The notes: a model not told the origin generated them from the sequence alone. 64,000 nucleotides of DNA from Poa pratensis (GCA_947311845.1 CAMZMU010000123.1:19093976-19157975); one strand, 5' to 3'; positions 1 through 13,116 are shown, numbered from the stretch's first letter. A program made the numbers and translations.

Positions 1-635
1 TGCTGTAACCGATTTATCACTGGGAACACGGCAATAGATACTATCAATCTTCTCCACTAGACATTTAACAACCATGTCTCACCATCTCTTCGACAAAAAC
101 GATAACGTAAGAAAGAGTTTCCTTGAAAATATGGAACATTTCACATCTATATTTATGAAGTAAATATACCAATCTCGTTTTCCAGGCGAAAAAAGATGCA
201 AATATACCATGCGCTTTCAATAGACAACCATGAATTCACTACACAAGGCCATCGATGATCATCACATGTCTTGCCCTTTAGTATTGTACCAAGCCCAAAG
301 ATTGGTAACTGCGAAAACTCAGCTAGCTAGGTGCTACCAGTAAAACTACACGTCTACACCCTATGAAGAACAAATCAGCCTCTCAATCCCACTGGAAGAT
401 ATTTGAACCTGCTTAACCAGCAAAGCACTATTTGATGGATCAACAAGATACGCTAGCTTCTCAGATCATGTATTTAACCAGTAGCCCTATTCTATTTCTT
501 AGATTATATTGTCTCGTCTTCTTTACAAAGATATCCTTGTTATCACTTTGCCTTTTAACCACATGAGTTGAAACCTGCACATGATAATGCGCATAATTCC
601 TTCCTATGTACACAAAAAATGATCAATAACAAAGG
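1..635. other. AT-rich 3' flank of the pseudogene, no gene seen
   Basis: No open frame of useful length and no recognisable repeat end is visible. Its position directly after the last exon of the minus-strand pseudogene makes it the 3'UTR and downstream flank, which is inference only. Confidence 0.4.
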
Positions 636-876
636 CTAGAGTTCATCCTTGCAGAGAATCAACCTAACTTCCATTATTGACCTAGGTGGCTCCAGGTCCT
701 TTTGCTGGAGCGTATTACCAAGCAACTGCTGCGTCTGGGATGCAAATGTATCGTCAAGAACCTGCAACATCACATGTTTATATGAGCACAGCTGCAAAGA
801 GGAGTAAAACTGACAGAAAAACACTCAAGAAATGTCTTGTGAGCAGTAAAATGGGGACCATAGGAAAATGACTTAC

Positions 877-948
877 AGAAACTGCGACTCTCGCGCCTTT
901 GTACCAGGCCTTGTTTTAGTTGCGATTTTCCGGGAAACTCAAGACATC
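877..948 (-). pseudogene. Penultimate exon with in-frame stop
   Basis: Acceptor TTTCTTTAG before 948 and donor GTAAGT at 876 bound a 72-nt phase-0 exon. It reads DVLSFPENRN-stop-NKAWYKGARVAVS and joins in phase to the last exon (VLDDTFASQTQQLLGN). The TAA falls in the middle of what reads as a well-kept domain, so it is a clear inactivating change if the base calls are right. Confidence 0.6.
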
Positions 949-2399
949 CTAAAGAAAGATTCAGTTAGTAACTCATATGATAAGAAAAAAACAGTGGGGC
1001 TACTGATCTTTCAGATACCTTCCTCACGGTCCCAAAGGCCTTGGCATATGGCTACAAACACATGAACTTCCGGGACTTTCTGCGCATGATTCATTGCTTC
1101 AATTAACTGATCCTTCAAATCCTGCATCCTGCTACGGATATTAGACTCCATGACCAACTTCTCTGAATCCTGGATGATCTTCTTGAGCTTTGTGGTGTTC
1201 TGCATGTGGTCTGCACATATCAAAATGTTGTAACCTAAGTGCCCCACACATTACCTAAGTGACAGTACAAAACTTCCCACGCAAAAAACTTACAGTAAAC
1301 TAAAGTCCAGGACTAGATATTCCAAATTGCTGCAGCTGGAAACAGTGTAAAAGGCTACCAGGACTTACTATTATATGCTTAATTCACCAAAATTATTCCT
1401 CGATGCAACCGCCATATCTTATAGCAACCCAGCATAGCATACCAATTAACATTTGCAAAACAATGATAACACCAAGATGCAAATCAAGTTAGATTAAAAC
1501 ATTCAACAACAGAAGCATGGTTTCCATTTTGCAGATCAACTGTGGAACCGTGCCACAGTGATAAGCCTGTCGTTCACGCACCACATTCTCTTTATTGGGC
1601 AACTATTTGGTTTATGCTTCTGTAAAGAAAGTTAAAACATACTAACTAACGTAATACCAATATAATATAAGCTGTTAGCAGTAGTTAACACTGGTTTAGG
1701 GTTTATGACGTGCTACATCTAGGACCTGTGGCAACTGGCGAGTATCTTAAGAATGTGACAAGTTTGTAGAGAAGTAAATCAATGGAGAGGCCAAAAGAGC
1801 AAATCGTACATGAATCAGTATGCCACCATATGTCTGCCACAGTGTAGTGTGGACATCATCAATACATCATTACATAGTTCTTCAGTAAGTCAAAGCAAAA
1901 CAACCATATTTTTACATGATCCAGCAAGTCCAAAGTTCTATTGTAATAAGAGATGACACAAATCAATAAATTCTAAGGAAAATTTGTTTTGTGTAGCATA
2001 TTTAGAACTTACTCGGAGCATTATGAATGCAGGAGAACCAAAAGAACAAATTCAACTAGCACAGTGTTAAAAACAATTGCAGGTTTGAGCTAGCATTTGG
2101 TAGAAAGTTTTGCAGTTGTTGTATGAGGTCAGGTTGAAAGACATCTTACTCTGATATATAGATCAGAACCGTGAGGAAGCAACAAGACACATAGCACAAG
2201 TCGCAACATCTGCAGAGTAACCGTTAAGACCGAATTCCACAGCATCAGATTAAGTTACCTGGACAATGTGACGTGTTTGGCATGATGTCTGGCAACGTAC
2301 CATAGAAAAGTAATACTAGGCAATGGAATTTTAGCCTGCATAGGTCCATGGGACCGGGAGCACACTTATTGTTTGAGAAACCGAAAAAGCTTTACATTT

Positions 2400-2720
2400 T
2401 GATTCATTGATAGAGAGTTGTTACAAGCCCAAGAGGGCACACCAGAGATTAAAGCGCACACCCTACAAGCTAGGTCAGTAGAAGTAGCGTCTCGCAAGCT
2501 AGGTCAGTAGAAGTACCGTCGCAAGGACCGGCGCTCCGGCCGCCGGCCACAATATGGCCTCCGCCTTAATTGTGTCAAGCAGGCCAGCAGGGTCGGGCAA
2601 CGCACCGTCGAAGATGATCACATTGCGCCACTTCCAAAGCCACCAGCTGTGAGCATGATCACCGAAGATGCGCCCTTGCGAGCCCCTATAGGAGCCGAAA
2701 GGGCAGCCATCTGCCATCAG
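2400..2720 (-). mobile_element. LINE 3'-end fragment inside an intron
   Basis: The minus strand encodes LWKWRNVIIFDGALPDPAG followed by LLDTIKAEAILW. This matches the usual end of plant L1-type ORF2 proteins, after the zinc-knuckle domain (LWKxRNxxxFDG...LLDTIKAEAxLW). Only about 70 codons remain, with no reverse transcriptase, so this is a 5'-truncated remnant in an intron of the decayed gene. A 26-bp segment around 2463-2520 (caagctaggtcagtagaagta) is present twice in tandem at its edge. Confidence 0.65.
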
Positions 2721-3526
2721 TCCTCGAACTACAGCACCATCTGCTACTTGTCACATTGGTGGTGTTCAGTAAGCACGATTAGCCGGAACAAGCGAACGTA
2801 AAGTTCCATACTTGGTTGCACCCACCTCACGAGATGTAGTACCATAGTTCAATTTATCATACTAATACAGTTCTCCTGAACTAGTAAATGCCAGATAATG
2901 AAATAAATGTTTTGCAGAGAAATCCCGGCAACAATTATTAAAAGTATAATTCATGAAAGCAAAGGAGAATGAAAATAATAATGGTGGATCAGCCAATAAC
3001 AAGCCTTAATTATGTGCCAATTTTTAGAATAGTTGACACTTGAAATAGAGCAGTGAAAAATGAAAAACTCAGTCAGTCTTGTAACAGGCTAGTCATTTCA
3101 AGTCATCAGTCTTAAGCTTGTCATATTGCACAAAGATAGTTAATTACAGGATTCATAGAAGAACATGTGCTAGCTTTCTAGTATGTTATGGCATAACAAA
3201 TGTCTACTACATGCACATTTTCCCCCACTCCAGCAAAACAAAACAGACCAGCTAAGAATTCCACTTAAGTCATGATCACTCTGCTCACAAGTTATCCTTC
3301 TCATTTTGATGGCCAATTTGCAGCACCATGCAAGGTTCAACACCTAAGAATGTGCAAATATTTAGTACAAATTTGTAGGTGACACCTAGAGCAAAATATC
3401 CAAAGGAAAAATACAAGTTCAGAAGCCAATAAACTTACTTGCAGACTGACCGTCCTCACTACTCAGCACCATCCAGTATCCTTCTAACTTTGTCCATGGA
3501 GCTGCGCACAATACAACAAACTATTA

Positions 3527-3687
3527 CTCCCTCCATTTTTAAATGTAAGATGTTTTAGGTGTTTCACATATTGTCTAGATGCATACTAAAATGAGTGAAC
3601 ACATACACTAATATGTGTCTAGATACATTTGTATACATATGAATGTGGACAAAGACTAAAACATCTTATATTTAAAAATGGATGGAG
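3527..3687. mobile_element. Stowaway-type MITE (Tc1/mariner)
   Basis: The ends are CTCCCTCCATTTTTAAAT and a near-perfect inverse (ATTTAAAAATGGATGGAG), flanked by the dinucleotide TA on both sides. The length is 161 bp with an AT-rich, foldback centre. These are the standard marks of Triticeae Stowaway elements. It sits in an intron of the decayed gene. Confidence 0.9.
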
Positions 3688-4307
3688 TAGACTAATGTGC
3701 ACAGCGAAGGGAGGAGGAGATAATAAGAGAAAGGACCTTTTTGGCAGATTGGGCAAGAGATCCTGGACAGCATTCATCACAATGTTGGCTTTTTGGTTCT
3801 TCGCTTCAGGAACTGTGGCAAAAAGTTTTGTTACCTTACAAGGGGATCACAAACTGAAAACAGAAAAAACAAGTAGAAAAGTTTTACTGGTGGCTTCAGA
3901 CTGTACCTTGAGGATCTTCAGAATTAGAACTGCCTCCAAGATAACATCCGGTAAGTTCATCAACCACCTCATCTTCACTCAACATGTTTTTAAGAATTTG
4001 CCCAATAAACTTGTGTGCGGTACTTGCAGTGTCATCACATACTGCAGATAGATCTTCTTCAAAGCATCTAGTCATCTTCACATTATCCTTCTTCAAACTA
4101 GGAACCTCCGCATTACCGGCAGCTTCATTGTCTCCATAGTGTCCAGCACCACCCACGCATTCAGAATCTTCAGCACCGTTGATCATAAAATTTGAACAGC
4201 AGCCTCATCCATGTGCTGCTGCGAACGGAAACCAGAGTAGTTGCTCCCAGTGAGTACAAAATCGTTATCTGCGCTGCAGCTACTCTCTAAGTTAAATTCG
4301 TCATCAC

Positions 4308-5360
4308 TCAGGCATTCTTCTGTGCAGCACGTGCAAAAGATCTGAGGCGACTGCTTAAATCCAAGACAGCATCTACTTCAACTTCCTTTCTCTCTTCTGT
4401 GAGAATAACCTGCTGACATTTAGGAGATATTCGAACTAAGAAACTGATTGCACGTAGTGCCAAATCTGGTAAATTACCATTATCACACTCAAACAAGCAC
4501 TCTGTCAAGTACCTCCTCACACTTGCTTTGAATGATGCCATCTTAACTTCAGAAACTTGACCCATAACTGAACGCAGCAACTTCATATCATTAGTATTGA
4601 CATCTGGTAGGGACCAAAGAGCATTCAGGATATCTTGCTGCAGTGACATAGTTACACGCGGAAAGGGGAAGAACTCTGACTGTGAGATATCCATGCTCCT
4701 TAGTGTTAGTTTCTGATGTAGTTTCATCACTGACAGTGCTTTTGCAAAGTTCTTTGGAAGATCCTTGCCTTCCTGCAGCTTCGCTATCATACTTTCACAT
4801 CTTCCCCTTATCAAGTTAACAAGATGGCTTCTGCTGGAAGTTCGAGAAACATGCAGGAATTTTGGGGGGCATGATTTTCTAATGAGCTTTCTATTGATTG
4901 CAATAGCAGCTTGCTGGGAAATTCCATCCAGCCCAGCTAAAGCTTCGTTTATAGATGACAGAAGCATTGGTGAAACGGGTGTTGCAAGGCAGACAGAATC
5001 AGATTGATAGCTGCATGGACTTGATAAAATGCCAGACAATAGAATCTTGCTATTTTCACTGCCCAACTCGGCCAAGTATTTTGGAAGGTGGTCCTTCACG
5101 ATCTTCATCATTGCAGGCCTAATTTTTCTGAAACTAGTGCCATTGTGGGCGACAATATTAGCCACTGAATCAAGTGCTCTATTGCTTAATTTGCTGATTG
5201 TACGGTGCATGATCTTCAAGCTTTCTGGACAGAGAGAGCCATCCTTCTGTTTTTGCAACTTAAAAAGCTCGAGACCATCCAGAACTATGTGGTGATTGTA
5301 ACAACTCGTTTGCAAACCAAAACTTTTTTCGATGTTACATCTTACTCTCTCGCTGGACAC
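4308..5360 (-). pseudogene. Large central exon of the decayed gene (350 codons open)
   Basis: A clean acceptor (TGTATTTCAG) sits immediately before 5360. The frame then stays open for 350 codons, beginning VSSERVRCNIEKSFG, and is all-helical in character. It is rich in Leu, Ser and Lys with segments such as LRAISFLVRISPKC that resemble HEAT/ARM-like helices. No signal peptide or membrane span is seen. At 4308 the frame closes with TGA. However, coding-like sequence continues in a second frame (ECLSDDEFNLESS) to about 4196, and then in a third frame (MINGAEDSECVGG) from 4186 to a donor at 3906. Three coding frames with no convincing intron between them suggest two 1-2 bp frameshifts. The long open run means decay is recent, or the indels are technical. 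Confidence 0.6.
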
Positions 5361-7552
5361 CTGAAATACACATGTATCAATTAAGATGCACAGTTACTGG
5401 AATGTTTTGCTACATGGATGTTAACTAAAAAACAGAAGACATGGTAAAGCAATCACTAAGAGAGTATCATAATAAAGGAAGTAGGCAAACTGAGACATGG
5501 TAAAAAGACAATGTAACAAGAGATGTCTTATACTCGATGTACTAAATAAGTTCTCTTACAGATACTCTAGAGTCTTTATCAAGGATTAAGTCAAGTGATT
5601 ATTATGACATTGATAGAGCTAGCAACTATGGATTATGAACCAAGTAATAACAATGAGTTACTGAGTTGGTTATTTTTTCTATGATGTTCTCTCATCTCAG
5701 ACTATAGTCTGTCTACTCCTTCCAATGCCTAATCCCCTTCGAGTCATGTTGTAGAACCTTCTACAAGTGTAGTTATCTCGATGTGAGGTTCACATAAAGC
5801 AACATATTTTGATCACGCAACATATTAAAACTGCTAAATGTTCTTTTACTACTTGCAACACTAGGAATATGATTATGATCACTCATCCTTATATAAACCC
5901 AATTACCAAAGTATCAGGTAAGTGGTTATGCAGGAAACATTATAAGACGAATAAACGAAATTGAAAACTGTAGGTTCTGTTTAAGTATGAACAACTTACT
6001 TCATCAGTCCTGACATCCGATTCAGCCAAGTAGCTGTAGAACAGAGATTTTTTGGGGGTTACTAAAATATCTATAATGCTTAAGTAATAACCTTATTAAC
6101 AGAAACAAGATAACTGAAAAAATGGTGGTTTGCCATTTTATACAAAATAAGACCACGTGCCCAAGACTCATGGCTCACACTGGATTGTTTTGGGCATACA
6201 TGAAGAGTGAGTTTTGCTCTATCAGAGCTTTTGGCAAAAATTCTTCAAGCGTGGAGCCATGGAGGTAACTCACTATATCAGTGGACATTGTTTTCAAATG
6301 AGAAACATGCAGCTCCATCAGTTGTAATACCACACCGCAGCTGGTTTAGAGCAAGAAATAATGAACAAAGTTAGTAGAATACTTACACGTCTTTGAGAAA
6401 CTTTGGTCGCTTAAGTTGAAGGGGACACCTGATTCAGGATTCAACGAGGCCAGCCATCTGCATAGACATAACAAAAAAAAAGTCAGGTGAGAGTAAGAGG
6501 GAGTAAGGACATGTATATAGGGAGCACATCACAGCACAGACCTTCGCTTCTTCTTGATCAGACCTTGCTGACGCAGAAAAAGAGCGCACAGCCTGTTACC
6601 ATCCTTGAAAGAGAAGGCAAACGTATCCTCTGGGCAGAGCCACACATAAAACACTTTCAGATGTATAACATAACAAGAGGATCTTGAGCCAAATCAGAGC
6701 TTAGGTTGATGTGACCCAAAGGGTAACAAAATGGTATGCATGGTGTCAATATGAAGTGAGGAAACCAATTGTTCTAAACTATATGCTATCAACAGAGGTA
6801 CAGAGAACGCTTCCCGCAAAAAAAAAACAGAGGTACATACATGTAAATTAGGATGCATCAAGGATTCTGCGTGTGAGATGCAAGAATAAGTATGGATGGT
6901 GTCAATATGAAGTTCTTTGTATGCAGATGATTACTCTTGAAATACCATGACATGTTTACACTAATAAAATAAGTTTCAAGGTACAGTAGGCACTATAGCA
7001 AGTAGAACTATTAAGGCTTCGGGAGAATGAAAATAAGATGAAATCACCTTCCTGTGAAGAAATCATTTGGGTTCTTGACTTTCCTTATGCAATCTGGAAA
7101 ATAAGAATATGGCATAAGCTTAGAATAAGACAGTCAGAATGTTAAAAATGAACACGATTTCAGAATACCAGGAGAAATAAATATTTCGTTCTAAAATAAC
7201 GAGCTCCCATGGCCATGAGGACGTCATTTATAATTTCCAGAAGGATCATGGAGATATATCAGTTCTACCCATCGTATAACCTGAAGCGGCAGCGGCAGAG
7301 TTACCTTACATACGAGCGAGACTTTTGATCTAAATTGGATCTTCCATCAAATAAGTATAAGGGGATGCGATTTTCTTTACCCTATCCTGACCTTTCACAC
7401 TCCACCATCCAGATGCTTTTGGTAAAATCCAGAATTTTGGCTATGAATCGTTACAGAAATTACTGAACACTGCTAACAACCAGCAGAGGAGAAACTAACC
7501 GTCGCATTCTCCAAATCTAGGCACCTTGTCAACGCTATCCAGAGCACGCTAA

Positions 7553-8218
7553 GGAGGAAGAGTGGAGGACCAATCCAGACGGCCTCCACGGGCAGGGGGG
7601 TGAAGCTACGCAAGGCAACTGGGGGAAGGCAGGGAGAGAGAGAGTGGTGGTACTGCGGAACTAGGGCGCGCGAGGCCTGCAGCGGCGGGCGACAGGAGTA
7701 GGGATGGAAGCCAGGGACAGTAGTTCTGGTGCGCAGTTTTACGGGTGCATGCGGGTCGGGTGCGGCGTACGTACAGGGTCAGGACCCAAACCGAGTTGCA
7801 GGTTCGTACGGACACTAATTTGCTTGACAAAGAGAAAAGTTTTAAACATTGCTTTCTTGTCCGCGGATGCTAGGACAATTTATCTTCCTGCTGGTACTCT
7901 TTGGCTAGAGAAGCAAACTAGTATTTTTTTTTTAACCTTTAGGCCCGCTTGGAAAATTGTGAATAATGCAGGTGTATTTTAGCGTGTACGGTAAATGCCA
8001 GTGAATCAGAACATCTGGGAGAAGAAACCGAACATTACAGCCTCTGTGACATGAACTGGAATCATTTTCAATTCATAAAAAGAATCACATTTAGCAAACA
8101 AACTTTGGCAATGGTGGTTAAGAAATCTGGGCAATCCCATTTTTGGAATTCTTTGATGGATATCCAAGATATATATATCATGTCTTTCTGCAAAAAATAG
8201 AGATGTTAAATCCATCTA
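7553..8218. other. Upstream flank of the decayed gene, no coding sequence
   Basis: The 7553-7720 part is GC-rich with CT-rich tracts on the minus strand. It could be the 5'UTR and promoter of the decayed gene, since sequence just beyond it is the first recognisable exon. From 7800 to 8218 it is AT-rich with short chance frames only. Confidence 0.35.
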
Positions 8219-9003
8219 TTTCTGGATGATTTGTGGCTGGGACATTGCACTCTATCTGAGCAATTCAGTAGTTTGTATGCAATCACATTTTCACAAAATA
8301 TTACGGTTTACACAGTTTTGTACTCGGGTACTCAATGCTTGAAATTTCGAAGAGCCATGTGGGGAATATATTAGAGAAAATATTAAAGTGAGGGCTCTGG
8401 TAGAGGGGTTATCTCACTGTAATGAGAATGATTTACTGATCTGGCAACCAAATCCTGTTAAAGGTTTTGGTGCTTTCCTTTTACTTACATCTACACTCGC
8501 ATTTGCCAAAAAAAGAATGTAGATTTGTCTGGAAAATAAAGGCCCCCCACCCACCCCACCCAAAGCTTATAGTGTTTTCTTGGGTGATGCTCAAACGTAG
8601 TATCCTGACTAGAGACACAATACTTCATCTAAGGTGGTTTAGGAAAAAAATGTATGTTTTGTTCTCAAGACGAGTCAGTTGATCGTCTGTTTTTCACTTG
8701 CTGAGTCGCCAGATACATGTGGAACCTGGTGCAATGTACTTTTAACATTTCGATGCCACCCTCCAATCTGACACAGGAAAAAACTAGTGGCGGTTGGAAT
8801 GGCTGCCATCATATGGGTCATTTGGAAAACACGTAATAAAGCATGTTTTCAGGGGATTTATCCTCAAGGTACTAACGATTGTACACCTAATCTGTTGCTG
8901 GATTGATGAATGGGCTGGGTTGCAAAAGGAAAATGTACAGGAGGCTCTCCGTCAAGGATCCGTAAGACTCGTGGCGGTGGCAGCAGAGGTGTTGATCGAG
9001 TGA
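8219..9003 (+). mobile_element. Decayed LINE ORF2 C-terminal fragment
   Basis: Several frames together read like the end of a non-LTR ORF2 protein. FLDDLWLGHCTLSEQF lies at 8219-8280 and LIWQPNP near 8440. A zf-RVT-type stretch (WKIKAPHPPHPKLIVFSWVM, then LKRSILTRD) lies at 8535-8620, VGMAAIIWVIWKTRNKACF near 8800, and LQKENVQEALRQGSVRL at 8922-8972, ending at a stop at 9001. Frame changes and lost blocks show it is dead. Reverse transcriptase and endonuclease are absent. Confidence 0.65.
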
Positions 9004-10167
9004 AGGGATAGGTGCCACTTGGTCACCGTCTAGGTGCATCGTAGATTGATGACTGACAAGAAATGGAAAAAAAATGAACTCATGTGTAGCGCGGGCGCCC
9101 AAGGAAGATACTGTGACACTTCTGCCGTGGATGTCTTTCTTCTTTTGGAGCTTTGCAGCGTCTTTGCTCATGTAGAATATCATATATAGGCCTCCTTCTC
9201 ATTCCTGTACTGGATGAGACTGTTAATAACTTTTCTTTTCTTTAGTAAGAACATCTATGTGATGATTTCGTTAATGAAATCGGGGAGAAATCCCTTTGGT
9301 CAAAAATAAAAAATCAGAACAAATACCCTCCGAAACTACACTAAAATGAGGTCAAATCAACAAAAATTGACACACGGTCTGTAGCGAATCTAGGGAGTTT
9401 GAAGCAGGCTGGTCGACCTTCATATAATGTTTTCTAACATACTACAGCTAAGAATATCCCAACATACAAGTATAAAATTTATTAATGCCACTATTTTTGC
9501 ACAGTTCTTCAACAGATCCTCCATAAAAAATGTCCAATCCTTCAATTCAGTTATACACTGAAGATTGCATGTTATTTTAATCAGTTAGAATGAAGAATTG
9601 GAGGTTTGGATGTACCTGAATTGGCTGAACAATCAATCGGTCAGTCCTCTCGCGTTGGAGCGCTTGGAGAGTTGGATGATTGGGTTGGAGGGACTGATGT
9701 GCTTCTGGCTGCTGCACGCCACCGGCGCGACGGGAAGGAACTTATTGCCGCTGGCGCGGCGGCACTGGGACGCCGGGCGGGCGTGGGGCTCCCTGCTTTA
9801 TGGTCTCGGCTAGGGTAGGGGAAGCGGGGACGGGGAGGGAGGCGTCCAGGCGGCGAACGCCGGAATCGTCTGGGGGAGGGAGCGCAGGGGCGGGACGGCG
9901 AACGGCGCGGCCGTGGCGGCGAGTTGCCGGCGACGGGAGGCTGGACAGGGAGAAACGGGGAATCACTGAACTGAACTGAACCCTGAATCGGTAGTCGTGA
10001 GACAAAACTGGGCCTTTTTTATTCTTATTATTAAGCTATGGTATATGGGCCGTCTCAAGATCCAAGGATAAGCCACGGCCCAACTTGTCCACCCTCTGGT
10101 TGATGCACATACCAACCAAATTCAAATTCTACCATGATCTTGAAAAAGAAATCTACTAATAGTAGTA
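9004..10167. other. Non-coding stretch with a GC-rich block
   Basis: 9010-9590 holds nothing I can name. 9600-10000 is GC-rich and open on both strands (71-87 codons), with simple Pro/Arg-rich or Leu-rich translations typical of GC-rich grass 5' exons or promoters. No domain is seen, so no gene is called. Confidence 0.35.
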
Positions 10168-10270
10168 CTCCTTCCAATCCGCATTAATTATCCCCGAATC
10201 GGATATATGTATACATGTTTTAGTGCTAGGTACATCTTATTCAGTGAAAATTAATATGGACCGGAGGGAG
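10168..10270. mobile_element. Short Stowaway-type MITE
   Basis: The ends CTCCTTCCAATCCGCATTAAT and ATTAATATGGACCGGAGGGAG are imperfect inverse copies, with TA on both flanks. At 103 bp it is a compact Stowaway. Confidence 0.8.
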
Positions 10271-11443
10271 TAGTAGTAAAGATCTGTTTGTACGAGCATC
10301 AAACAAATTATGCGTGCGAGTAACAACTACGAGCTCGTTACCTTCAAATCCAGCGTATTGGCCTACGAGGCCTTGTACAATAAAGGTGTTTAGAGGTGTG
10401 CTTATAAAAATAAACTAGTTTAATTTATGCATTAGTGAATAAGCACCGGTGCTTTAAAAAAGGGTTTGTACTCTTTAAACATCTCTCTCAACAACTTGCA
10501 TCGGCGAGCCACACCATGCATGCCACTAGTCGTTGTCGACCTCAATGAATCCAGGTTCAACTCCAATGGCCCAAGAGTGATGACGCGAGAGGATGCACCA
10601 CGGGAAGCGGAGGTGGCACAAGAAGTCGGCGAGGTAGACTAGTGACTGTAGAGGGGGGCAACAAAGCGAGGCACGAGATGGGGACGACGCACAGAAGAAA
10701 GCCCAAGGCGCTTCACAAATGTTGGTATGGTCTTCACAAATGTTGCCATGGTGGGTCTATTCTACCTTCAAGGTAATACCCGATTGTATGGTATCTATTC
10801 ACTCGTGGAGCTTGACCTTTGGCTAGTTTGCGAAAAGAGGAGAATGTTGGAGGACATTTGTACCATTGCAAGAGCCTGGCAAATAAAAATAAAAAGTATG
10901 TCAAATCAAGATCATTTGAAGGAAGCAACTGCTTCCGGAATGATTGTGGGCTCGTGAGCATGATCTCTGTAAAAGAGCCTCGCCATTTTGTCGGGCATTG
11001 TTTCAATTCATTAAATCTATGTTACCCAACGTGCGGCGCCGCGGGTGCCTAGCAGCCGAACGACTCAATCCCCGCCAAGGCGCCAAGAGATCCCACGAGA
11101 TCCACGATCCCACCTTATCCTCCTCTCCACCTCGCCCTGGATCGTTCAGTTCGTCACATCTCACATGATCACAGATTCACAGCACATCGCGACCATGCAC
11201 GGACACAATCCTCTCCCGCCGGCGTGACATTTCAAATTTCCTCAGAGGCGGGCTCAGCATACTGTGGATCGATCGATGGCGCGCGCTCACGTACGTACGT
11301 ACGCGTGAGCAGAGCAGAGCACGCATGCAGCCGGGACCGTGGCCGTGGCCGTCGACGATCGGGAGGCCCTGGCTGGCCCCTGCTTCCTCGCCCCCAACAA
11401 CAGCTACGGATCTGTCTTTTCTCGTGCATGATTGTCATACCAG
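10271..11443. other. Left flank of the CACTA element, no gene seen
   Basis: Only short overlapping frames are present, without domains. The last three bases before the CACTA end are 'cag', the target duplication. The right flank from 26980 is the other half of the same original locus. Confidence 0.4.
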
Positions 11444-11469
11444 CACTACAGGAATGAGAAGCTAAGCTG

Positions 11470-11580
11470 ACGCTTTTTGCCGTCGGCATAGCTCAGAATG
11501 CCGTCGGCATAGGCTATGCCGACGGCTTAGCCCAGAAAGTCGTCGGCATAGCCAAAGCCGTCGGCATAGTACCCGTCGAC
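11470..11580. repeat. CACTA left subterminal repeats
   Basis: At least five copies of a GCCGTCGGCATA-like 12-mer occur here in alternating orientation (for example TATGCCGACGGC near 11515). The same motif fills the opposite end (26775-26950). Confidence 0.85.
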
Positions 11581-12627
11581 ATTTTTTTTCAATAATTTTA
11601 ATTTTTTTGAATTTTTTTAAACTTTTTTTCTTTTTTTTCTTTTTAACTTTTTTTAATTCTATTTCGAAATTTCCACTTAGTCACATACTTAATCTCTAAT
11701 TACACACTTAGTTATAAGTCAAAGTACTTACCCTGGTCAAGCTTCCCATCCTGAAATTGCTCCAGCCCAAGCACGCTTAACTTTCGAGTTCCTTTCAAAT
11801 TAGCTTCCAAATGAGATGTTAGAACTTACTGATATTAGTATACTATCAATCATATTAACCCCTCGGTTACGATGTTACACTTTTTCATTTTTTAAATTTT
11901 AAAACTTTATTTGAATAAATAACAATGATTATGTAATAGTATATTTTGAATAAATAACAATAAAATAAATTTTACTTTATATTTTCCTGTTTACATTTAA
12001 TATGAAATAATTCATATCTTTAAATCCGTAAATCGAAATTTGACAAATAAAATGTATAAGTCGATTAGAAAAGTGAGAGGAATCCAAGTATGAGATCCAT
12101 ATCATCTTTTTCATCATGTATATGACTTTTTGCAACATATTTTTGGTACTTGCTTAATAAAAAAGTCATTTTAGCACTTAAAAAATGGAAAAATGATATT
12201 TATAAAAATATTTTGAAAAAACTCAGTTTTACAACATTGTTTGCCATACCAAGATACACCTATGTGTCAAATATGGGCACATTATCACAAATTACGTCAC
12301 GGGAATGATCGGTCATTTGACTCGAAACTTCTACATGTTTATAGATGATTGACATTTTTTAAGAAGTTTTTTGAAAACTTTGTCAAAACTCAAGTTTATC
12401 ATTTTTACTACCAACTAGTACACATAAAAGGACTCCATGCCAAAGGATTTCATTTTCTGAATATTTTTTCACTTTCTTTTATTTTGTTGAAAAAATGGTC
12501 AAAATGGACGTTGTGTCTATTCATCGAAAGGGGTCGCATTTTTCAAAACTATCGACGGTTTTGTGATATAACCACTACTGGTGTATCTTAAAATGAATTT
12601 TATAAAATTTTCAGAGCAAACTATCAC

Positions 12628-13116
12628 TGACGAGGGGTAGACTCATCAAGACCCATGGTTAAGGTCCCTAGGTTATGAATATGGGGGAGAGAACGTGGTA
12701 GAGCTGGAAGTATCGTCGGCTGACAAGCAGGGCAAAGATTTTACCCAGGTTCAGGGCCCTCGTGTGGAGGTAACACCCCTACGTCCTGCCTGTCTGTTAT
12801 TGATTTGTGAATATGATGGTTACAAGGATCCCGGCGAGATGTCGATCTCGCTAGGGTTTGTGGCTCTGGTGGTTCGTTGTCTGGTTCGATGGCCCTCCCA
12901 GTCCTTAAATAATAGGCTGGGTCTCGGGTGTTCGTAACCGACTCGATTTACAAGTAAGGAAACTCTAAACCGACTATTGCTTCGCCAAACTTGGAGGATA
13001 CTCCATCTTCGTGGGCCTCCCTTCATGGGCTTCATGTAGGCTCTGATAGTTGGGCCTAGTCGATACGTGCACCAGGTACCCTCATGGTAGGGTACCCGAT
13101 AGGCATACCCATGTCA
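12628..13116 (-). repeat. 3' LTR of the nested Tat element
   Basis: 489 bp, apparently identical to the 25387-25875 copy. The two encode the same chance frames residue for residue. It is followed on the inner side by the polypurine tract. Confidence 0.93.

Larger units (their letters stand above)
636..7552 (-). pseudogene. Decayed multi-exon plant gene, function unknown
   Basis: Minus-strand exons can be chained by consensus splice sites: about 7503-7552, 7048-7093, 6542-6653 (its 5' limit uncertain), 6389-6457, 6000-6033, 5360 down to about 4190, 3907-4186, 3737-3812, 3439-3501, about 1020-1211, 877-948 and 636-761. Phases join cleanly across 6542-6653, 6389-6457, 6000-6033 and 5360. The product would be largely helical, with a coiled-coil-like stretch near the C-terminus (TTKLKKIIQDSEKLV) and a conserved-looking end (KDLEPPRSIMEVR). 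I do not recognise the family with certainty. A helical-repeat plant protein such as the FLIP/MEICA1 (DUF4487) type was considered but cannot be supported here. Lesions: frame switches near 4320 and 4190, a frame conflict between exons 3737-3812 and 3439-3501, a probable 2-bp loss at the end of the 1020-1211 exon, and an in-frame TAA in 877-948. All could be assembly errors, but their number favours a pseudogene. A partial second copy lies at 28211-30200. Confidence 0.65.

Noticed and set aside
636..7552. Naming the decayed gene as FLIP/MEICA1 (DUF4487)
   Set aside because: The helical character fits, but I have no motif that decides it. A profile search with the 350-codon exon is needed.
9742..10005. 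Minus frame of 87 codons, Pro/Arg-rich, as a first exon
   Set aside because: GC-rich sequence opens several frames at once. No downstream exon could be linked, and no domain is visible.
12695..12937. 80-codon frame repeated at 25454 as a gene
   Set aside because: It lies wholly inside the LTR and is repeated only because the LTR is.
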